Positions 60,672 through 64,000 of a stretch of 64,000 bases of DNA are shown here, one piece after another. How positions within the stretch are numbered: position 1 is the first letter of the stretch; each line of letters starts with the position of its first letter. The translations under genes and the position numbers were made by a program. The notes beneath the pieces are model-generated. The model made no database searches. It was not told where the DNA came from and worked only from the letters and a program-made list of their open reading frames with translations. Source of the stretch: Terrimesophilobacter sp963702165 (GTDB lineage: Bacteria; Actinomycetota; Actinomycetes; Actinomycetales; Microbacteriaceae); assembly GCA_963702165.1 (NCBI GenBank), contig OY969722.1, positions 2,232,001 through 2,296,000 of the forward strand, in the 5' to 3' direction.

Positions 60672-60899
60672 ATGAGCATGACACCGGCGCACAATCGAGT
60701 GACCACAACCCGGGCTGAGCTGACCGAGACGCTCGACGCGATCGAGGACAGGCTGAACATCCCGAAGCAGGCGCGAATGGCGACAGAGCGCGCGAAGGCG
60801 TCCTACGAGCGCAACCCGGTGCCGTGGATCATCGGCGCGTCGGCAGCACTCATGGTGGTCGCCGGGCTCGTCGCGTGGGCGATCTTCAGCGACGACTGA
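60672..60899 (+). CDS. DUF3618-domain small membrane protein
   Basis: A 75-residue protein with the DUF3618 pattern: TTTRAELTETLDAIEDRLNI near the start (R-x-E-L-x-x-T-L-x-x-I-E-x-K/R-L), and one C-terminal helix (WIIGASAALMVVAGLVAWAI). It follows the holin-like gene by 12 bp and completes the trio. Function unknown. Confidence 0.85.
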   Translation: MSMTPAHNRVTTTRAELTETLDAIEDRLNIPKQARMATERAKASYERNPVPWIIGASAALMVVAGLVAWAIFSDD

Positions 60900-60973
60900 C
60901 ACGGCCGAATTTGCTCTAGCCGCGGACCGGGGCAATATGGGAGTGTATGACCGCCCCAAGACCCGAGAGCTGA

Positions 60974-61744
60974 ATGAGCCCCCATCGCAGTAAGAAGCCG
61001 CTGAATTCGTGGCGCGTTCTCGTGCCGCGCGGCGGCGAGTGGGGCAACACCCTCGCGGCGAATCTGCGATCGCACGGGGCCAGCCCACTGATCGCGCCGA
61101 TGGTCAACTTCGCCAGCGCGGAGGACACCGACGCGCTGAATGACGCAATCGCGCGCCTGCAGGCGGGAGCCTTCGACTGGCTGATCGTGTCGAGCCCGAC
61201 GACCGTCGACGTGCTGCACAGTCAGGGCGTCACCATTCCCGCGAACACCCGGGTGGCGGCGATGGGCGAGACCACAGCATTCGCGCTGCGGCAGGCGGCG
61301 TTCCGGGTCGACTTCGTGCCGGAGTACGACCGTTCACCGCGCGGCTTTGTGAAGGAATGGCCCGAGATGGGGTCGGATGCGACGGCGCTCGTCTTCCGCT
61401 CGGACATCGAGGAGCCGTCGCTCGAGAAGGCGGTCGGCCAGTTGGGGCTGCGCTCGGAGCTGGTGATCGCCTACCGCACAATCGGTGTGCAGGTGGAACC
61501 GGATGTCGCGGCCGAGGTCGCGAACGGGGGAGTCAGCGCCATCCTGATCACTTCGGGCAGTGTTGCGCGGCAGGTGAAGGCGCAGCTGGCGCCACTCCCG
61601 GAGGGGACGATCGTCGCCGCGATCGGCCCGCGCACGGCGTGGGACTCCCGCACGCTCGGCATCGAGGTGGATCTCATCGCCGAGACCCGCACGCCGGAGG
61701 GACTCATCGAGGCGCTGATCGAGCGCGCTCGCGGCCTGGCCTAG
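60974..61744 (+). CDS. Second uroporphyrinogen-III synthase family protein
   Basis: A 256-residue full-length paralogue of the hemD product at 40335. RVLVPRGGEWGNTLAANLRS, WLIVSSPTTVDVL, VIAYRTIGVQ, LITSGSVARQVKAQLAPLPE and AIGPRTAWDSRTLGIEVDLI match it block for block. It stands alone between the DUF3618 gene and pfkA, with no other tetrapyrrole gene near. It keeps the conserved Tyr, so activity is possible. It may be a redundant enzyme, a siroheme/cobamide-dedicated copy, or a diverged protein with another job. Confidence 0.88.
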   Translation: MSPHRSKKPLNSWRVLVPRGGEWGNTLAANLRSHGASPLIAPMVNFASAEDTDALNDAIARLQAGAFDWLIVSSPTTVDVLHSQGVTIPANTRVAAMGETTAFALRQAAFRVDFVPEYDRSPRGFVKEWPEMGSDATALVFRSDIEEPSLEKAVGQLGLRSELVIAYRTIGVQVEPDVAAEVANGGVSAILITSGSVARQVKAQLAPLPEGTIVAAIGPRTAWDSRTLGIEVDLIAETRTPEGLIEALIERARGLA

Positions 61745-61750
61745 GCAGGC

Positions 61751-62773
61751 TCAGCCGAAGAGTGCCATGACCTTCTCGAAGCGGTCCTGCGGCACGGTCT
61801 TCAACTCGCCGAGGGCCTCCTCGAACGGCACGTCGACGATGTCGATGCCGCGCAGCGCGACCATCCGCCCCCACTTCTTGGCCAGCACGGCGTCAAGCGC
61901 GGCCTGACCGAACCGGGTCGCGAGCACGCGATCGTAGGCGCTGGGCGTTCCGCCGCGTTGGATGTGGCCGAGCGTCGTCGCGCGCGTCTCGATGCCGGTG
62001 CGCTCTTCGATCATCGGTGCCAGCATTTCGCCGATCCCGCCCAGGCGGGGCCGTCCGAAGGCGTCGAGTCCGCGTTCCGAGTGCACGTCGGTCATGGTGT
62101 CGAGCGCGAAACCCTCGGCGACGGCGACCAGGGGCGCCCGGCCGCGGTCGTGCGCCTTGGTGACCCATTCGCAGATCTGCTCGATCGAGGTCGCCTGCTC
62201 GGGGATCAGGATGACGTGCGCGCCGGCCGCAATGCCGGAGTGGAGCGCGATCCAGCCGACGTGGCGTCCCATCACCTCGGCCACCATGCAGCGGCCGTGC
62301 GCTTCCCCGGTCGTGCGCAGACGGTCCATGGAGTCGGTGGCGATCTGAACGGCGGTGTCGAAGCCGAAGGTGTAGTCGGTGCCGCCGAGGTCGTTGTCCA
62401 CGGTCTTCGGCACACCCACGATGGGCAGGCCGTCATCCGACAGCCGCTTGGCGGCCGCCAGTGTGCCCTCTCCGCCGATGACGATGAGCGCATCCACACC
62501 CGCCCCGGCCATGACCTCACGGACCCGGTCGGTGCCGCCGTACTCGAACGGGTTGGTGCGCGACGTGCCGATGATGGTGCCGCCGAGCTTGCTGATGCCC
62601 ATGATCTGGTGGCGGGTCAGCGGGTCATAGTTCTCCTCGACGACGCCCTTCCAGCCATCCCGGAAGCCCACGAACTCGAGCCCGTGGAGTTGGATGCCCT
62701 TGAACACGATTCCGCGGATGACCGCGTTCAGTCCGGGTGCGTCGCCGCCGCTGGTCAGAATGCCGATTGCCAT
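61751..62773 (-). CDS. pfkA: 6-phosphofructokinase
   Basis: A 340-residue family A phosphofructokinase. The start MAIGILTSGGDAPGLNAVIR is diagnostic. The phosphate-donor loop is VIGGEGTLAAAKRL: Gly at the key position favours ATP rather than pyrophosphate. VGVPKTVDNDLGGTDYTFGF carries the catalytic TVDND with Lys in place of the Gly of the E. coli enzyme, as in actinobacterial group III enzymes. MGRHVGWIAL and the C-terminal HIQRGGTPSAYDR are also typical. Converges with the hemD-like gene 6 bp away. Confidence 0.95.
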   Translation of the reverse strand: MAIGILTSGGDAPGLNAVIRGIVFKGIQLHGLEFVGFRDGWKGVVEENYDPLTRHQIMGISKLGGTIIGTSRTNPFEYGGTDRVREVMAGAGVDALIVIGGEGTLAAAKRLSDDGLPIVGVPKTVDNDLGGTDYTFGFDTAVQIATDSMDRLRTTGEAHGRCMVAEVMGRHVGWIALHSGIAAGAHVILIPEQATSIEQICEWVTKAHDRGRAPLVAVAEGFALDTMTDVHSERGLDAFGRPRLGGIGEMLAPMIEERTGIETRATTLGHIQRGGTPSAYDRVLATRFGQAALDAVLAKKWGRMVALRGIDIVDVPFEEALGELKTVPQDRFEKVMALFG

Positions 62774-62787
62774 AGAACCATTGTGGT

Positions 62788-63003
62788 CTACGGAGTTTCG
62801 TCACTCTCAGTTACGCCCGTTTCGAACAGGCCCTCATCGGACTCTGCGTTGTCGATCTCGATCTCGCCGCTGTCAGGCGGGAGCCCCTCGGTGTCTTCGA
62901 CCCGGGCGAGCAGCTCGTCGGCTACTTCCTTGGAGTGATCAGGATGCTCGGGGTCCCATGCGACCGGGCCGCCTTGGTTCGCGAACGGGTCAAAACCGGC
63001 CAT
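62788..63003 (-). CDS. Small acidic protein of unknown function
   Basis: A 71-residue, strongly acidic protein: MAGFDPFANQGGPVAWDPEH, then SKEVADELLARVEDTEGLPP and an Asp/Glu-rich end. ATG 63003 is chosen because GGAAGGAG stands 7 bp before it; the frame is open further upstream over the neighbouring gene. No hydrophobic segment or known domain. It is 14 bp upstream of pfkA on the same strand and could be co-transcribed with it. Confidence 0.7.
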   Translation of the reverse strand: MAGFDPFANQGGPVAWDPEHPDHSKEVADELLARVEDTEGLPPDSGEIEIDNAESDEGLFETGVTESDETP

Positions 63004-63077
63004 GGTCTTGCTCCTTCCGCTCGCGGTCAGGCCCATGTTAACCACCTCGCCTGAGGGTGTAAAGGAACTGGCTGGGA

Positions 63078-64000
63078 TCAGCCGAATGCCTCGAGCACGG
63101 CCATCGCGGCGTTGTGCCCGCCGATGCCGCTGACGGCACCGCCGCGCTGGGCGCCAGAGCCGCACAGCAGGATGCGTTCGTGGTCGGTTGCAACGCCCCA
63201 CCGCTGGGCGGGGCTGCCCAGCTCGGCGTCGTCCTCCGCGAACGGCCAGGCGAGCGGGCCGTGGAAGATGTTGCCGCCGGGCATCCCGAGGGCCGCCTCC
63301 AGGTCGAGAGTGGTCTTCGTCTCCACGCACGGCCAGCCGTCGGAGTTGGTGAGAAGCACCGACTCGATCGGTTCGGCGAGCACGGAGTCCAGGGACTTCA
63401 GCACGGCGTCCTGCAGCTTCACCCGCATCTCGTCGTTGTTCTCCTGGGTCAGCAGTCGGTCCGGGGTGTGCAGCGCGAACACCGTGAGGGTGTGCGCCCC
63501 GCTGGCCTGCAGTTCCGGCGAGAGGATGCTGGGATCGGTGAGCGAGTGACAGTAGATCTCCGCTGGCATCGGCTCCGGGACGCCGCCCGTGTTGGCGATG
63601 TCGAAGGCGGTCTGCAGTTGGCTGTACAGCTCGTTGATGTGGAAGGTGCCGCCGAACGCCGCGCGCGGGTCGATGCCCTCGTCCCGCAATCGCGGGAGGC
63701 GCGACAGCATGAGGTTGACCTTGACCTGCGCGCCCTCGGGGCGATCGACGCTGTTCTCGCCCAGCATCCGGGACAGCACGTAGGGTGCGACGTTCGCGAG
63801 CACGCGGTCGCCGTGCAGCACGTGCTCGTCGTCGCCGGAGCGGTAGCGAACCTCGCCGTCCGGCGTGATGGAGGTGACCTCGGCGCCGGTGATGATGGTG
63901 GCGCCGGCAAGCCGAGCGGCGCGCGCGAGTTCGCCCGTGACCGAGCCCATGCCGCCGACTGGGACATCCCAGTCGCCGGTCTCGTTGCCGATCACGTGGT
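63078..64000 (-). CDS. FAD-dependent oxidoreductase, CrtI-like (N-terminus outside window)
   Basis: The visible 305-plus residues are the C-terminal two thirds of a phytoene-desaturase-type flavoprotein: VGGMGSVTGELARAARLAGA, ITPDGEVRYRSGDD, HGPLAWPFAEDDAELGSPAQ, and the FAD-closing ILLCGSGAQRGGAVSGIGGH followed by NAAMAVLEAFG. The frame continues past the right edge, so the Rossmann motif is not seen. The GSGAQRGGAVSGIGGHNAA ending is that of the pyridine-nucleotide-disulphide-oxidoreductase-domain (PYROXD2-like) branch rather than true CrtI. Substrate unknown. Confidence 0.85.
   Translation of the reverse strand, partial: HVIGNETGDWDVPVGGMGSVTGELARAARLAGATIITGAEVTSITPDGEVRYRSGDDEHVLHGDRVLANVAPYVLSRMLGENSVDRPEGAQVKVNLMLSRLPRLRDEGIDPRAAFGGTFHINELYSQLQTAFDIANTGGVPEPMPAEIYCHSLTDPSILSPELQASGAHTLTVFALHTPDRLLTQENNDEMRVKLQDAVLKSLDSVLAEPIESVLLTNSDGWPCVETKTTLDLEAALGMPGGNIFHGPLAWPFAEDDAELGSPAQRWGVATDHERILLCGSGAQRGGAVSGIGGHNAAMAVLEAFG

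Overview
The window is strongly G+C-rich with GC-ending codons, and its gene content and order point to an actinobacterium of the Microbacteriaceae type. The evidence is the crgA / class E sortase / pabA / pknB-pknA-pbpA-rodA-pstP-fhaB-fhaA block that normally lies close to the replication origin, the coproporphyrin-dependent haem operon with hemQ and a Fe-S ferrochelatase, NucS, CsoR and DtxR-type iron boxes. DnaA-box-like sequences occur at the very left edge.

Layout. (1) 0-12.8 kb: cell division and envelope kinase cluster, interrupted between pabA and pknB by a broken DUF222/HNH (13E12-type) element flanked by inverted repeats, and ending at a tRNA-Leu with a strong terminator. fhaA, fhaB and pstP are riddled with single-base insertions. 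(2) 12.8-15 kb: variable pocket with a frame-broken lipoprotein, a decayed copy of a small membrane protein and its intact tandem paralogue. (3) 15-20 kb: methyltransferase, aromatic-type flavin monooxygenase, a YhfC-like membrane protein with its regulator, and a MarR/hydrolase pair. (4) 19.9-25 kb: copper island (copB divergent from csoR-copZ-copA across one CsoR operator). (5) 25-34 kb: S4 protein, large unknown lipoprotein, SRPBCC protein, CrtI-like oxidoreductase, lipase-maturation-factor-like membrane protein, and a three-gene type III polyketide synthase cluster resembling srsABC. (6) 34-43.4 kb: complete C5-pathway haem synthesis, hemA divergent from hemE-hemY-hemQ-hemH-hemC-hemD-hemB-hemL, every internal junction overlapping. 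(7) 43.4-57 kb: iron uptake under three DtxR/IdeR-like boxes: a ferric-iron ABC system, a siderophore-interacting protein with a FecCD-type ABC system and binding lipoprotein, and a MATE exporter. Between these lie a BASS transporter, OhrR-type regulator, HAD phosphatase, NucS and dodecin. (8) 57-64 kb: M13 peptidase, class A beta-lactamase-like protein, YtxH/holin/DUF3618 envelope trio, a second uroporphyrinogen-III synthase, phosphofructokinase, and a CrtI-like oxidoreductase cut by the window edge.

The main biological theme is metal and haem economy: iron import, haem synthesis and copper export lie within about 38 kb. The most unusual DNA-level signals are a 64-bp near-perfect palindrome after hemL; a perfect 13-bp-arm hairpin that buries the start codon of the iron permease and shares an 8-bp core with that palindrome; a distant second hemD; and a 2.5-kb stretch in which I count about 22 single-base insertions and no deletions across three otherwise well-conserved genes.
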